Counted from the stretch's first letter, positions 51,858-64,000 are shown. The stretch: 64,000 nucleotides of DNA from Caenorhabditis remanei (GCF_010183535.1 NC_071333.1:3224001-3288000); one strand, 5' to 3'. Numbers and translations are program-made. Notes: generated from the letters alone by a model not told the origin.

Positions 51858-53281
51858 ATGGAAAAACTAAGTAATGTCGAAGAAAAACCACTTTCGTACG
51901 ATTCCCAAAAAGTTGTCATAAAAAGTGCGTCCAATAATGATAGGACCCCCTAGATTTTGGGGTTCCAGACAGTACCAGAACAGATACAAAAAATCTGTGA
52001 TGACCATTCGATTCAGGGAACAAAGAAACCCCAGGGGCCACATTTTCATGATTCTACCACTTAACGTACCACCAAAAAGTCATTTTTTCAGCCGTCCAAT
52101 AATGATAGGACCACCTCGAAAATCGAAATTTCAGTTGATTTTCAATAAATTTTTTTTCTTGGAAAACTTAAGAAAAAAATTCTTTTTCTGTTGTTTTCAA
52201 ATGGTTTCATTATAGCTGTGGCGTTTTCAACCCCAAAATCGAATGTTAGCCACCTTCGAATTTTCACCCATCCGAAATCTTCACTGTTTCAGAACTTCGA
52301 GACCTGTATCTCAGCGCTCCGATCACGTATGTATCATTCTGAAACTTTCTGGTACAGTTAATCGAGTCATTTATGATAATAACAAGCAATAGATTTGTAA
52401 AAATATTCTTTTTTTTTTAGGTTATACTCAAGATTCTCGAACCCATTTCGACCAAATTCCACTATTTTCAAAATTTGTGTCAAAAATATGAATTCTTGGA
52501 TCTGAATGAAGAAACATTTCAAAATATGCCAAAATAGTACCAAAATGCATTGAAAATAAGTTTAGACACTTTTTTCCATATCTTGGACACAATTTTGTTC
52601 TGCCTGGAACCCCAAAATCTAGGGTGGTCCTATCATTATTGGACGCACTGTATTTTCATTAGATGTTGTGAATCCGATCGTTATGAAAATTAATAATTTT
52701 GTTTTAAGTTAATATTTTCAGAGTTTGACTTGATCGCAGAATACCTGATCTTCGTTTAGTAAATACACTTTTTCCGCGTGTTATCGACAAGATGATGTTG
52801 ACGAATAACGGAATTGGAATAAACAACAAGTTGTGGACATTCGGAGCAGTAACAAAAACAGAAGGACAAAGAAGAGTGATAATTCCAAACCAAACAGAAG
52901 TTCGTTTATTCCAAACTACCACTCACAAACTATTCATTGTCAGGAAACTATTCGTCATTTTTCTGATAAATCACCAGAAGAAGCGTATCAACAACTGTTT
53001 GATGCATACTTCAAAAATAAGATAATCGTAAGGATAGAGTTGTGTGTGGGACCAACATTGCCAAATTTCTTGAAGAACAGAGACCCTATTGGATTCAATA
53101 TCGAAACAGAGCGACTCAATCTATCGCTTATGACATTTGGAGTGATTTGGTCATGATAGTCGAAATGAAAAATCCGAAACACCTCAAATTAGAGTTTCGT
53201 GGTGAGACTCAAGGAGTTTTGGACAAACCAGAGGTAAGGACGTTGGAAAACTACAAAGTTTGGATTTTGAAGACTGAATAA
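51858..53281 (+). CDS. Unrecognised gene with a MITE in its 5' part
   Basis: A first coding segment (51858-about 51,920, MEKLSNVEEKPLSYDSQKVV) is separated by a MITE from open segments at about 52,740-52,874 (RIPDLRLVNTLFPRV, GIGINNKLWTFGAV), 52,919-53,028 (IRHFSDKSPEEAYQQLFDAY) and about 53,077-53,281 (RPYWIQYRNRATQ, then FRGETQGVLDKPE). Changing frames are partly explained by short introns (GTTCGT..GTCAG, 44 bp; GTAAGG..GAAG, 48 bp), but the last acceptor is poor and a frameshift is possible. No domain recognised. It may be a functional gene with unusual junctions or a degenerating one. Confidence 0.4.
51921..52650. mobile_element. Tc1/mariner-like non-autonomous element
   Basis: Inverted ends AGTGCGTCCAATAATGATAG / CTATCATTATTGGACGCACT with GGACC and GGTCC next to them, and TA at about 51,919-51,920 and 52,651-52,652. 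A third partial copy of the end motif occurs inside at 52,093. It lies in the likely first intron of the unrecognised gene. Confidence 0.7.
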
Positions 53282-53939
53282 CAAGAGATTTGATTGTAAC
53301 CACAAAATCATATAAAATAACATTTGGTACCGATTTTGTGACTATAAAACTTATAGTATCTAGAATTGTGAATAATATGACTGTAATTCAACTATTTTTA
53401 TGTTTTCAGATAAAAACTGCAAGACACTTGCTCTCCATGTCTACAATCCATTTCAATCGTTAGCTATTAATGAGCTTGTTGATCTTCGGAACGAACATTT
53501 GGAAATGCTATTTTTTAGTTTCCTAGCAGGCTTGGCTTACAGAAAAATGCTTTTCCGGTTTCCCTCCTTTCCACTATGTATGTGAAATGGACTCAAAATT
53601 AAAATCAAACTTTCAAGTGCGAAAATACCAAATGCTATCGGTCTGGCTCAATGATGAAGCATGAGTTTTAAGAATACGGTAGTCTTTTGCTATGTTGCCA
53701 ACGGGAATTTTTGGGCTCTTAACCAAGTTTTCATACGATTTTCTCTCAAATGCAAGATCAGGTGCAGAATTATTTACAAATGTTTGATCATATTCACTGT
53801 TATTCCCTCAGTTTAATTCTAAGAGTTTCTTAATAAGTTACTATGACATAGCAAAAAAGAAAAAAAACATTTCCTAGCGGGCGGGAACGAACTCACCACC
53901 GTGTGCGTGGGAGTCATCAGTGTAGACCGCTACACCACA
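53282..53939. other. Spacer with tRNA-like segment
   Basis: No gene. On the minus strand at about 53,880-53,945 a tRNA-like segment (GGTGTAGCGGTCTACAC, later GAGTTCGTTCCCGCC) resembles the one at 46.1 kb. It directly abuts the transposon end, so it may be part of that element or a preferred target. Confidence 0.4.
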
Positions 53940-54267
53940 CACGCACAGGTTGTTGGCGTGCGGACCGCATGCGGATTCAGTCCCATTTCCCGTCCGTATA
54001 GAGTCCGTGGCGGAAATATCGTCCGCTGCGGACTGTATATGGACGCGGTGTGGACTTGGGGAAAAGAGAGGGAAGTGGGCGGCAGGCGTCCGCGCGCGGA
54101 CTCAGCGTGGACTGTATATGGATTGGCGAAATCGTCCATATGGACTGGCCGTGGCTGTTTATTGGAAAAGCTCTTCCAGAGCTGTCGGACTCCTTTCGGA
54201 GTATATTAATTTGTTTGATCCTGGTAATTTATTCTGTTTTTTGTTACAAAATTGAAAAGATTCTGAA

Positions 54268-57029
54268 ATGCCTTCGTCTATTTTCAAAGATCATTCGAAT
54301 AGGAAAAGAGTTCATGATGATAAAGGCAAGTCTCCACGTCGTAGGATTATGAAGAATCTGATAGAGCTTGCAGATGTTATGCATCCTAGGGTAGATGAAA
54401 GAGAATCACTGCCACGTCCGAGACGCGATAGTGAAAGTTTTGTTTTCTTATCAACAAATGAAGAGGTCAATGACTCTAACCTTACATTGGATTTTGGAGA
54501 GCTAGAAGTTGATCATGATTGTGAAGGAAATGGTTCGAATGCATTGATTTCAGGTAGAAGAGGTTTTCAGGAATTTAGAAAGAGAAACAAGGAAGATTTG
54601 TAGATTTGACGACGGATTTGATAGCGTGTCCTGACCGAGTACTTCAATTTCTTGCCTCTGCGTGTTTGGAAAGATTATCCGAGAACGGTTGATAATGTTG
54701 ATTTATGATAGTTCAAATAGTTTTGGTGATAATTCAGGATTTGAAAGATTCCTATCGGCACACGACGAGGATTTTGCTAGTTCAGTCAGAAAAATCTGGG
54801 ATCACAAAAAGAATAAATGCAGCATCTCCTACCATTGTAACAAATGTGGTTCAAATGGAAAAGACAACGTGAAATGGTATGAATTAATGGAATTTTATAA
54901 TTTTTAGTTAATCTATTCAGCTGCAATGAACTTCCGGCCAAATTTGTTAGAAATGGAATCATGGGTCAATTACAGCAGCTAATGTCTGCCTATTTAAATA
55001 AAGTCATTTCGATTAGAAAAGAGTTGAAAGAAGGAAAACAACAGACTCACAACCTGGTTTCTCAGTTTTTTTCTCCCCTGAGAGATTTAGAAGAGAATGA
55101 GTACGAACTTCGATTATCTGGAATCTTGTCAATTGATGGAGTCGCTGTTCCGGGAACACAGAAGTGAGTAGTACAACATTTTATGCAAACCGTGAGGTAT
55201 TTGTAGGAAGCTGTGGCCTATTTCTGTAATGCTGGTAGATTTACCAACAAACGATATGCAGAAGAGCAGTAATGTGATGTTAGAAGGAATCATTGAGAGT
55301 AGCAGCAACCCATCCACGACCCTATGGAATGCTGTGTTGCCCATCATTATGACCGATTGTGAGAGTAGAGAAGGAACTGTGGGAAAATACAAATACAAAC
55401 TTCACATTGCTACTGTTTGTGCAGATCAACCGGTAATGTGGGTGAAACAAATTTTGATGATTGAAAATGTTCAGGCGAAAAGAAGTTTGTTCGGGATGAG
55501 AGCACACCATGGATCATCGTCTTGTTTCTACTGTCTTTCTCCTGGCACATTTTATAAAATGGAAGGAGAAAGTACAGTATTCTCAGAAAATAATCCAAGT
55601 GAAAGAGACCTGATTTTTCAGAACGAGTGGAAAAAAGACCTGGAAATCTCACCGTCCTGGATTCGGAACACGGTGTGAATGGATTCGGAACTGTTCCTGC
55701 TCTTATCATTTCATATGTAAAACCTTATGAAACGCCAATTGATTTATTGCACAATCTTGGAGAAGGAATCTGTGAACACATCACCAAAGAACTATTCTCG
55801 AAAGTGAACAAGATCATTCCGAAGTCAGATTTGTTCGTTTGTAACAGCGATGATCTTCAGAATGCGTTGGATTCTGTTACTCTACCAACCAGTTTCAGTG
55901 ATATCAGTAACTGTCGGAATGGAACAGACAAAATATCAGTAAGGATCCTTAATTTATGTTCTGTAGGTAAAGGAATCTTCAGTTTTTCCGACTCAACATC
56001 GCACTGTCAGCTATTCATGGTGATTTTCTGAAGGCAGAAGCAAGATTTGCCATTGTTGCGCTATCCATGATTGCCAATAAAATGTTCGCGACAGGGATGG
56101 GACCTCCGCTGTTTGATGAGCAGATGTGTGCTGCGGCACGGTGGTTTCTGAAGGAAGCTAGCAACGAGTACTTGAATTGCAAAACTCATGTGGGTTAGAA
56201 AAAAGCAAGCGATTCATACAGTAAACTCTTCAGGAATTACTCTTCCATTTGCCTGACGTGATTCATACATTCGGAAACATCGGTCCACTTGGTACTTTTG
56301 CATTTGAGAGTTCATATCAATTTGCATTAATGGGATATAGCTTCAGATTGACAAGAAACTTTCCGGAAACGGTGTGCTCGAGGTCAGCAGTTTTTATATT
56401 TTATTCCTGCCCATTCTAACTTATTTAGAGTACTTATCCACAACTCCATCAGACGTGAAGTCTCTCGACGTTCTACCCACAACCCTAGTTCGAGTTTCAA
56501 GAAGTTTCTGTCCTTTACCAAAGGACTTTCCCCTCAACAAGTATCCTGCAAGAATGTCATCTCTTCCCAAATGGAACCTGAAGATAAACCATTTTCTGAA
56601 GGACGTATATTGTATGGGTCTCTTTCCTTGCCTTGTGGAAGACTTATTTCTGAATATCACGATCGAAACACTACGGATGACGTGTTTTACGCGGTGAAGG
56701 AGAATGGGCAGCTGGAGTGCCACAGATTTGTCGCTGCTACGATGGAGTTGGGGGAAATTCAGTTGATAACCGAGCCGTTTTCGGAGATTGATGATGTCAA
56801 TCAGTTTTCCTCCCTTTCTAAAGCTCTCCAAGAACTGGATGGAACAAACTTTTATTACGGACAGGAAGTTATCCGAATGTTGAAAGAATACGAAGGAGTA
56901 AAATACTGTCGATTGTCGGAAAAAAGGGTCGTTGTACCTTTGAAATCAGTGATTTCTATCGGAAGTTACATAGATTGTGGTGATGGATTATGTGTTCTAG
57001 CAGTGAACGGCACTATGATTCACAATTGA
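54268..57029 (+). CDS. CMC/CACTA-type transposase (tnp2-like)
   Basis: Nine exons (54268-54465, 54579-54687, 54738-54876, 54921-55163, 55207-55571, 55622-55938, 55983-56189, 56234-56382, 56429-57029) join in frame to 775 residues. A zinc ribbon (HCNKCGSN, then KCCNELP) sits at about 137-152. The family block follows: LSIDGVAVPG (first acidic residue, about 222), KLWPISVMLVDLP, then HHGSSSCFYCLSPG. The next block is GVNGFGTVP with ETPIDLLHNLGEG (about 390-400), where the second catalytic acid is expected. It ends with HLPDVIHTFGNIGPLGTFAF (about 530-550), the DUF4218-like region. The order matches animal CMC transposases. No inactivating lesion seen. Confidence 0.78.
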
Positions 57030-57311
57030 ATTAATTTCTATTTCTTTTTGTCCTTTTTCTTTCACTTCTTTCCGCTCCAATCTATTTATTCCTGTTTAAA
57101 TGTTTCCGTTTCCCTCCAATTTCAATGTGGCCGTCATTGATATTCTAGGCCGTGTACTACTCTCGGACGACTTTTTTTCTTCGCTCTTTTCAGGGCGCCG
57201 GCGACGCCGTATTGTTTGTTGCTTTATCAAATTATTTTTTAAAATCTTCTTAGTCTTAATTGTTTACTGAATGTTTCCAATGAATTTATTTTTCCAGAAA
57301 AACGGGTAAAT

Positions 57312-59213
57312 ATGGTCCGAACACGTATAAAGAAGTCTAACGATGTAGTTGATAGTGTTGGGATTCCGGCTGCGAAGAGAGTGAAGAATAAGAAGGAACA
57401 AGTTTCTGACGAAACTTATAAAACAAAAACGGTATCTAAGGAAATTTCGAAAACAAAACCCGTTTCTAACGTAACTTCTAAAACAAAACCCGTTTCTATG
57501 GAGTGTTCAAAAAAGAAACCAGTGCCTATCGAACCGGAAAGGTTCGGTTTGAATTATTCACTTCCACCTACTCCGAGCTTTGAAGACGATATGTTAATTG
57601 ATGAGAACTTCGGCAACTGCGAAAATGTTGAAACTGAGACTACTGCCACTGAAGATACTTCGAAAATTCTTAAAGAAGCAGCCACTTATCATCAATTGCG
57701 AAATGTAAAAATGGAAAGAGCTATAAATTGTGTAAAAGTGGGTCACATATCTCGTATCAATTTCGTAACGTTTGCTTTCAGGAAGAAGTCTTCGAAACTC
57801 CGAAAACACCTCGTTTCCCACCTACGAACTTCTTTAAAAAGAAGAATTCAACATCTCGTCTAACGGCTCCATTGCAAGATTTAGTGGATATTGATACAAG
57901 TAGCTCTTCGATGTTCAGTGATGGAATGAGAAATGTTCAGTCCGATGCGCCCACTTCGGCTCCTCTGGTCACGACACCTTCATATGCCGCACGTGTCACT
58001 CCCTTCCTTCACTCGAAAACAGGCGAAGGGTCTCACTTTTCTTCAAATAATGACAAATGGAATCCGATTGGATTTACCGTTAATAATCTCTACAACTTGG
58101 AAAAAGGAATTCCGCTGTCACGATCGGAATGCGAAGTTGATAATTTTTCCTATAATTCTTATTCCATTCACGTTTTACAGGAAAACCTTCAAAAGCTCTC
58201 TAAAACCCTTCAAGAAACAGACTTCTACCCAATACTAGAACTTGCCCAAAAGTTTCATAACGTAAATTCGGATTTGGAAAAGTTGGCATTGGGTCTGGCT
58301 TTTAATACTGCAATGGTAACTGACACGGTAAGGGTTTTTATACTTAACACTTGCAGAACAATAAACTGGTAAACCGTCTTCGTCAAGCTGAGAAATCCAA
58401 AGGAATATATGATAGAGAGGTAAACGCTTCTTTTACATATACACCCTGTTATAAGTTGCTGATTTCCAGTGCGATTTCATAAAAGGAATCGGATTCGATC
58501 TAAGGAGGGCCACGGAGAACGAGGAAAATGTTATGCTACCGTGCAAAAAGACCTTCAAACTCTCTTCGATTGTTACTCCATCTGAAGCTTCTAAGTGGAC
58601 ATCATCTCGTTTTTATGGCGATGCGCGACTTCTCTTCCGATTTGTTTTTAAAGAAGTAATTCTTTGAAAAGACAAAGCTTTCAATAACAGTATTCTCTTT
58701 CAGGTCGCTAAAAGAGACCCGTTTTTCGTCGCATATTCTGCCCAAGACTACTCAAACGCTGGTTACATTCCATTCGGCGACAAATTCTTCGGACCATTAG
58801 TTCGTACGTTCCATATACTTCCTACGAAAATGAAGTCACTGTTTTCTTATAGGATTTGTAATCAGAGGTTTCCGACAAGACAGCGACTTAAACATTCGAA
58901 CTACTTTGCAGTGCGTGGCTAGAGAAACTATGACAAATTTTGTGTGAGATGATTTGCTTGTGAATTGGTGATGAAATGTTAAAATTACAGTGATCGGTTC
59001 CGTAAGGAATATAAAGCACAAATGGACACCACCCCGAAAGAAGTCGCGTTTACTCTGAAGCAATATCTCGAGGAAGTAAAGGAATTAGATGAAGGATCGT
59101 ATGTGTAAGTCTCTTTCACATCGCCGTAAATTCTAATTCCGTTTTATTTCAGCACAGCTCTTGATCTCTCCACCACCAACCCTCCGCAATTCGATTACGC
59201 CTGTCTTATCTAA
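57312..59213 (+). CDS. Second protein of the CMC transposon
   Basis: Eight exons (57312-57731, 57782-58327, 58357-58419, 58470-58655, 58704-58803, 58853-58943, 58991-59104, 59153-59213) give 526 residues. The N-terminus is Lys-rich with four imperfect repeats of about ten residues around SKTKPVS, likely disordered and nuclear. The C-terminal 200 residues look globular (WTSSRFYGDARLLFRFVF, DPFFVAYSAQDYSNAGYIPF). I recognise no domain. In plant CACTA elements a second gene (TnpA-like) binds subterminal repeats, so a DNA-binding partner is a reasonable inference. It follows the transposase by 282 bases. Confidence 0.62.
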
Positions 59214-59733
59214 CCGTCGACCAAGAACTTCATTGCTTTAATTTCTTTATGATTCTTTCAATTTTTCCCCATTCGTTTTTGTTAATTTCTGTTGGTTTTT
59301 TGTAATAAATTTGGTTTAATAATCACATTTTCACTGTTTTCTATCGATTGCAGAGAGAAGCGGGAAGGGGGAGGAGGAGGGAGAGGAGCGACTTTTTCGG
59401 CGCGCGGACTCAAAACGGACCGTATACGGACCACATACAATCCTCTGCGAATTCGTGCTGAGTCCACGCGCGGCCCATATATCGCCCATATTGCGTCCGT
59501 GGCGGACTACCTGTGCGCGCATCCGGACGCTCTTGAGAGTGCAGTCAAGAATAACCGAGACATTAGTGACAGGCTGATATTTTGGGCTTTCTACCACCCT
59601 GTCGGGACACACTCTAATCGATGGCGGTTGCGGTGCGGTTGCGTAGCGGTCGGAGTCACATGTGCCTCCGTATTTTTCTCTGTACAGACACTATTTATTC
59701 ATATTACTGTTGCATATTTCCAAAGAATCTACG

Positions 59734-62700
59734 ATGGCTTTTCCACTTCTTCGTCTCCCTTTGCTGCCACTCTTGCGAGTTTGCAGATGTATGGACATAG
59801 ATGAAGTGTGAGTAGACATTTAATTATATTTTTCAATATTTTAGCTTGGTTTATTTCAGATTCGCGTTCTCACTTCTATCAAAACGCACATATATCACTG
59901 CGGAACTTGTCGGGATAACCCGGACTGTTGTTGTCAATGCTGTAATGGAAGGCTTCTGCGGCCTTCGGTGTAGCGGTTCGAATGTATGATATTTATTCAT
60001 AGAAACATCATCATCTCTTAAAACATGATAAGGGAACCGACCACGAATGGTCGGGAGCAAGGGTTAAATAGTAGTTCTTATCAGTGGCATACAGGAGCTA
60101 CGTCAATACATGGAATGTTCTAGAGAAAGGTTACGTAAGGAGCATAAACTGATCTATAGTGACTCACGGGGCATGACATCCCCCTCATTTCGGAAAGCTC
60201 GTCCCGAGCGTTAAAATAAAATAACAACAAATGAATTCAAATAAAATATAGAAAGTCAGTCATTTAGCATAGTTCCAGTTGTAGGTGTTCTCGCATTTGT
60301 TGTTGATGTCAGTTTGTGCCATTTGATACGTTGACCTCCTTTGACTATGCAGCTCTCTGTCAGCATCCGTATTTCCACCATCCTGCAGCTTTTTGTTACC
60401 ATGCTCGTGATGTTGCTCTGGTTCGACGACACGCATTTCACTCAAATGTCGTTGTCAATGATTTGGCAGCAGCGACGTTCCAGAGAATGTCCATAGTGAT
60501 GTCTTGTTTGAGAGTGTTTTATACAGTCTCAATGTTTGCTGACTTCTTTATTATCTAGAAAATTTTCTTATCTAGAATCGGTCAGTCTCTCCCTCGTTTA
60601 ATAGCTTTTTGCTATTGTCCGAGTATTGGAATAATTCAAAATGCTTTACCGACACGTCTCACGGTGGCAAGTTGTTTTTCTCTGGTTTCATCAAGTATGA
60701 TGAATGATTGAGAATGACACATTATCTTGCTGAGACTTGAATGTCAGTTTTCAGTATTTTGAATATTTTCCTTTTGTTATACCGAAGTTCAATAGTCTGA
60801 TATTTCAGAGTATTTCTTCAGTGGAATTTCCGTTGCTGTCAGTGGAGACAGGTTGAACGGTCATCAATCTTTTTTTTTTCGGTCGGAATCCTGCCTTTTT
60901 GTGCATTAGCTACATTTTAAGGCTTTAGCTTATCTGGTTTTTCAGAAACGACCTTTCAGTGCTCGTTATCTTAGCTGATTCTCTGATTGTAGCTTCGGTC
61001 TCCCTCGCCACATCAGGTTATTACCGTTATCATCTCGCTCGAGCATGATAACAAAAAAAAATATTTGTTCTCATCTCTGACGTGGATCGATTACTCTCAT
61101 GAATGGTCACGAGATGTCTCCGAGAAAGTCGTCGGACTTTTCAGCCTGTAGACCTTGACCAGAGTCAAGGCTGGTACGATTGTCGCCCCGTGAAGTGGGT
61201 ACAAGCGCTCAGAGACCTCGATTCAACATAACTCGGCTGCACCATCTTCGGTGAGCTAGCAGATTCCTTCTGCTGGGTTACGAGCTTCCTGCTTCGCCCC
61301 TTTTTTCAACAGTTCCTCAGAACTTCCCAATAAGAGAACAGAGGTATGTTGAACAAGTTTGACGTCACTTCAATCAAAGAATTCACTTCGAATTTGAGCA
61401 TCTGGATGTCTCATTTCTCTACCTTTTTGGTATATGAAGTTACGGAGTTTTTCCGGAGAAATCTCGTTCTTCATTTAATGCTGCCAGTTCTGGTTTAGGT
61501 TACTAGAGTAAGCTTTTATAGAAGTGGTCTTACGTTTTCTGATTAGAAGCAATTTTCACTTCTTTTTCAGATCACTAGTTCTAGCAGAAGCAGCCTTCGA
61601 TGGGTGCTCCTCGTAGAAGTAGTTTCTTACTGATAATGAATTATTTGAACAGTTGTGTTCAAATTTCATTTCAGTTTGGACTATGGATTCTGCTCCCTTG
61701 TTCACGTTGAGAAGTATACTCAACGCGAAGGTGGTACCTCCATGTAATGGAAGGCTTCTGCGGCCTTCGGTGTAGCGGTTCGAATGTATGATATTTATTC
61801 ATAGAAACATCATCATCTCTTAAAACATGATAAGGGAACCGACCACGAATGGTCGGGAGCAAGGGTTAAATAGTAGTTCTTATCAGTGGCATACAGGAGC
61901 TACGTCAATACATGGAATGTTCTAGAGAAAGGTTACGTAAGGAGCATAAACTGATCTATAGTGACTCACGGGGCATGACAATGCGAAAGAAAATCACTTC
62001 GAGCTCTGTTTCAAAGATGCTCAAGATATTTTGATATATTTCGACTTGGAAAATAACCAAGCACTAACTGATGTAAAACTTCAAAACATGTGGTCGTGGA
62101 ACAACCTTCCTATTTCAACCAGCGAACTTCTGAACAAGACTTTTGATGTTTTCCACTGTAAATTGATTGACCAGGTGCACTTAATGGACACTCCACAATA
62201 CAACATGTCACTTATAATTGCAACACTGCCCAACATTAAAAAGGTGTCGTCATTTCTGGATATTACAAATGAAATCAATTCGCGAGCACTGAAAGCACTT
62301 TTGCCGAAAACAAGCAGAGTCACCTTATACCCAGAAGCTGAATATAACAACCCAGAAAAACTCCAAGAAACTTTGATCGAAAATCTGGATTACATAGAAA
62401 TCATCGCGTTTGGTCGCGATTTCCGGTTGAATTTGGATGATGTTCTTATTACGAATGCTACTGAAGCCTATTTTTATGGTGTCAGTTTGAGAGAACAGGA
62501 TCTCAATCGATTGTTGAAATTGTGGATAACTGGAAAATTTAATACGCGGATGGAACATTTGAGATTTGCTCTTCAGGAAGAATTCAATAGAGACAATATT
62601 CTGAATGGACTGAACGCAATTGAACTCCCCAGAACGACTACAAGAACTTTCGAATTTCCAACGAGTCAAACGATTAGTAGTAAAACTATTTATGGAGGTC

Positions 62701-62792
62701 ACGATATTCGACGTGGAGATGGAGATTTGATTACAGTTGATATTCTCCGCCCTGGTACGTTGTACGTTTACGATATTTATTTTTGGTCATAA
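59734..62792 (+). pseudogene. FBXB-type F-box gene split by an LTR element
   Basis: Exon 1 is 59734-59807 and exon 2 is 59860-59940 plus 61985-62792. The host coding sequence without the insert has a length divisible by three (320 codons) and stays in frame across the 4-bp duplication, so the gene was intact until the insertion. The F-box occupies about residues 2-40 (FPLLRLPLLPLLRVCRCMDI, then SLLSKRTYI). The rest is the FBA_2-like substrate domain with LREQDLNRLLKLWITGKFN. Worm FBXB proteins are presumed SCF ubiquitin-ligase adaptors. The LTR insert adds stops after codon 51, so this allele is probably null unless the insert is spliced out. Confidence 0.82.
59937..61984. mobile_element. Young non-autonomous LTR element
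   Basis: Two direct 238-bp LTRs (59941-60178, 61743-61980), TG..CA-bounded (TGTAATGG..GCATGACA), appear identical base for base. ATGC duplications flank them (59937-59940, 61981-61984). The 1,564-bp interior has no gag or pol frame and no motif I know. It is therefore a TRIM/LARD-like passenger mobilised by another element. LTR identity implies a very recent insertion. Confidence 0.9.
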
Positions 62793-63179
62793 TTTGTTCC
62801 TTGTACATCTCGTTTCCATTTTCTGATTTTTCATGTTTGCTTTTTTTGTAAGAGCCAAGCTTTCCCATCGTTTTTGAATATTTCTTTTGAAATAAAGTAT
62901 ATCGGGCTCACACGAGAGATTTATATTCAAAAAAACAGTCATCTTTGATCTTGGATAATGTAGTTAGACGATAATTTCCGCTGCTCCCCACCTGTCTTCA
63001 GACCATATCGGATATTGTCCTTTTCAAAGTAGGAACGATGCATGATGTGAAAAACGAGAGTGGTCATTGTTTTCTATTGCATTGTATCAGGGGAAAGACA
63101 ATATGAAATTGAAAACCGTGAAAACCGATGATATGAAGGTTTACTTATAGACTCTCTCTAGAAAACAATCTTTCTGACA
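62793..63179. other. F-box gene 3' flank
   Basis: AATAAA near 62,891. No other gene seen. Confidence 0.45.
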
Positions 63180-63560
63180 AGGAAAATCTTTGGAGACGCC
63201 ACTAACGACCTATAAATTCGGTTATAGGTATTTTCGAACACGGGGAGTCCATTTCTTGGGGGCGGGGGTCAAAAACCTGCTAGATGTTTCTGCGAGGCAC
63301 CTCAGCGGTTCCATTTGTGTTCTCCAGCGGTTTACCTGTGCCCGTACGTTTCAAAAATAACATGCTGAATTTGATTATGACATTCATGTCTTTCTAAAAG
63401 TTCTCGTTTCCATGGAACACCCATTTTTGGGGGTGGCACATATTTATGACGCGCACAATACTACGTGTTGATTTGGAATTCCACGTGAAAAAGCTTGACC
63501 ATAGGAAAAGTTTGTGAGCTCATAACTCGGTCATTAGCAGGTATTGATTGCAGAAATGGA
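63180..63560. mobile_element. Related, degenerate copy of the 44.7-kb palindromic MITE
   Basis: AATCTTTGGAGACGCCACT, ACGACCTATAAATTCGGT and CACGTGAAAAAGCTTGACCA match arms of the 44.7-kb element. One outer end is not clear. Confidence 0.5.
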
Positions 63561-64000
63561 AATGGAAATAGTTTTAGGCAGCGCTAAATTATTTTGCATT
63601 GTGTTTTTCATGTTTTTATGCCAATTTCTGTTTGCTTCATCTTCAAAAACAAAATTTCAAAATCACGCAAGATCACATTTTTGCATTTTTTCCTTGATGT
63701 CTTAATTCTCTGATTGGCGTCCCCCGTCTCTTAGCGAGCTCCGCAGTTCTCGGCTGGGTCTGTACAGTGACACATACAGTGACGACATGGTTCTGCGTAT
63801 TCGAAAAATAAACAGTAGACAAAAAAATAAAAGTGGTTTAAAAAGATCAGAGCTTGCACGGTTGTCAGAGGTTGTTTAAAAAAGTGAAAGTCAAATGTTA
63901 ATTCGATGAGCAAAGCTGTTCCGTTGATCAGAAGCAGTTCTGATAATCGGTGAACGGCATGTGATGACCTAGGTCTGGTCACTTAAAACTTCAGTAAAGT
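63561..64000. other. Window end, no gene supported
   Basis: AT-rich. A minus-strand frame at 63,731-63,982 has no recognised motif and no splice context. Confidence 0.4.

Larger units (their letters stand above)
53940..59610. mobile_element. CMC/CACTA-class DNA transposon
   Basis: Two genes in the same orientation (54268-57029 and 57312-59213) lie between ends that share CGCACAGGT and dense degenerate subterminal repeats of the form GGACNGTATANGGAC, at 53,960-54,150 and 59,400-59,480. Such arrays typify CACTA-type elements. The exact termini and target duplication could not be fixed. A piece of the right end (GTGTCCCGACAGGGTGGT) recurs at 46,019. Both genes appear open. Confidence 0.72.

Noticed and set aside
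60256..60558. Frames inside the LTR element
   Set aside because: Short, on both strands over the same bases, without gag, protease or reverse-transcriptase motifs.

Overview
The window reads as chromosomal DNA of a Caenorhabditis-type nematode. It is AT-rich, with many 41-60 bp introns ending in TTTTCAG. It carries nematode-specific gene families (an Argonaute of the worm-specific WAGO type and an FBXB-type F-box gene) and a dense load of small inverted-repeat elements. Exon coordinates were derived by eye from open frames and GT..AG junctions. Family names come from remembered motifs, not from searches.

Left third (1-21,088): a repeat-rich stretch (a two-copy dispersed repeat, three hAT-like MITEs with 8-bp target duplications, a tRNA-derived sequence) leads into a cluster of small, four-exon, helical genes of unknown function at 7.5-19.5 kb. 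The cluster grew by tandem duplication of gene plus spacer. Members range from intact to broken by a nonsense codon, a lost splice donor or a MITE insertion. A small membrane-protein gene at 20.8 kb ends just before the largest element.

Middle (21,089-39,069): a complete 17,969-bp Maverick/Polinton. It is bounded by 6-bp TTCATG target duplications and about 0.55-kb terminal inverted repeats beginning AG. Its left arm carries minus-strand accessory genes: a coiled-coil RING protein, a CxxC protein and a 78-aa protein. These are followed by a 17-exon protein-primed DNA polymerase B. A tightly overlapping virion block comes next: packaging ATPase, two small conserved ORFs, retroviral-type integrase, small membrane protein, penton-like minor capsid, basic core-like protein, double-jelly-roll major capsid and adenain-like protease. 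All core frames look open. Between the major capsid gene and the protease lies a spliced 145-aa gene whose product looks like an isolated PAZ domain, the small-RNA 3'-end binding module of Argonautes. I do not know of this in Polintons, and it is the most interesting feature here. The right arm also holds a damaged, inverted fragment related to the element's own polymerase.

Right third (39,070-64,000): 1 kb beyond the Polinton is an intact 886-aa WAGO-type Argonaute lacking at least two catalytic aspartates. Then come a palindromic MITE, a candidate non-autonomous Helitron, a SET-domain histone methyltransferase (minus strand), an unrecognised gene split by a mariner-like MITE, a CMC/CACTA-class transposon with two apparently intact multi-exon genes, and an FBXB-type F-box gene split by a very young LTR element whose two 238-bp LTRs are identical.

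The window therefore combines several recent mobile elements, including a complete virus-like one, with small-RNA and chromatin genes that could act on such elements.
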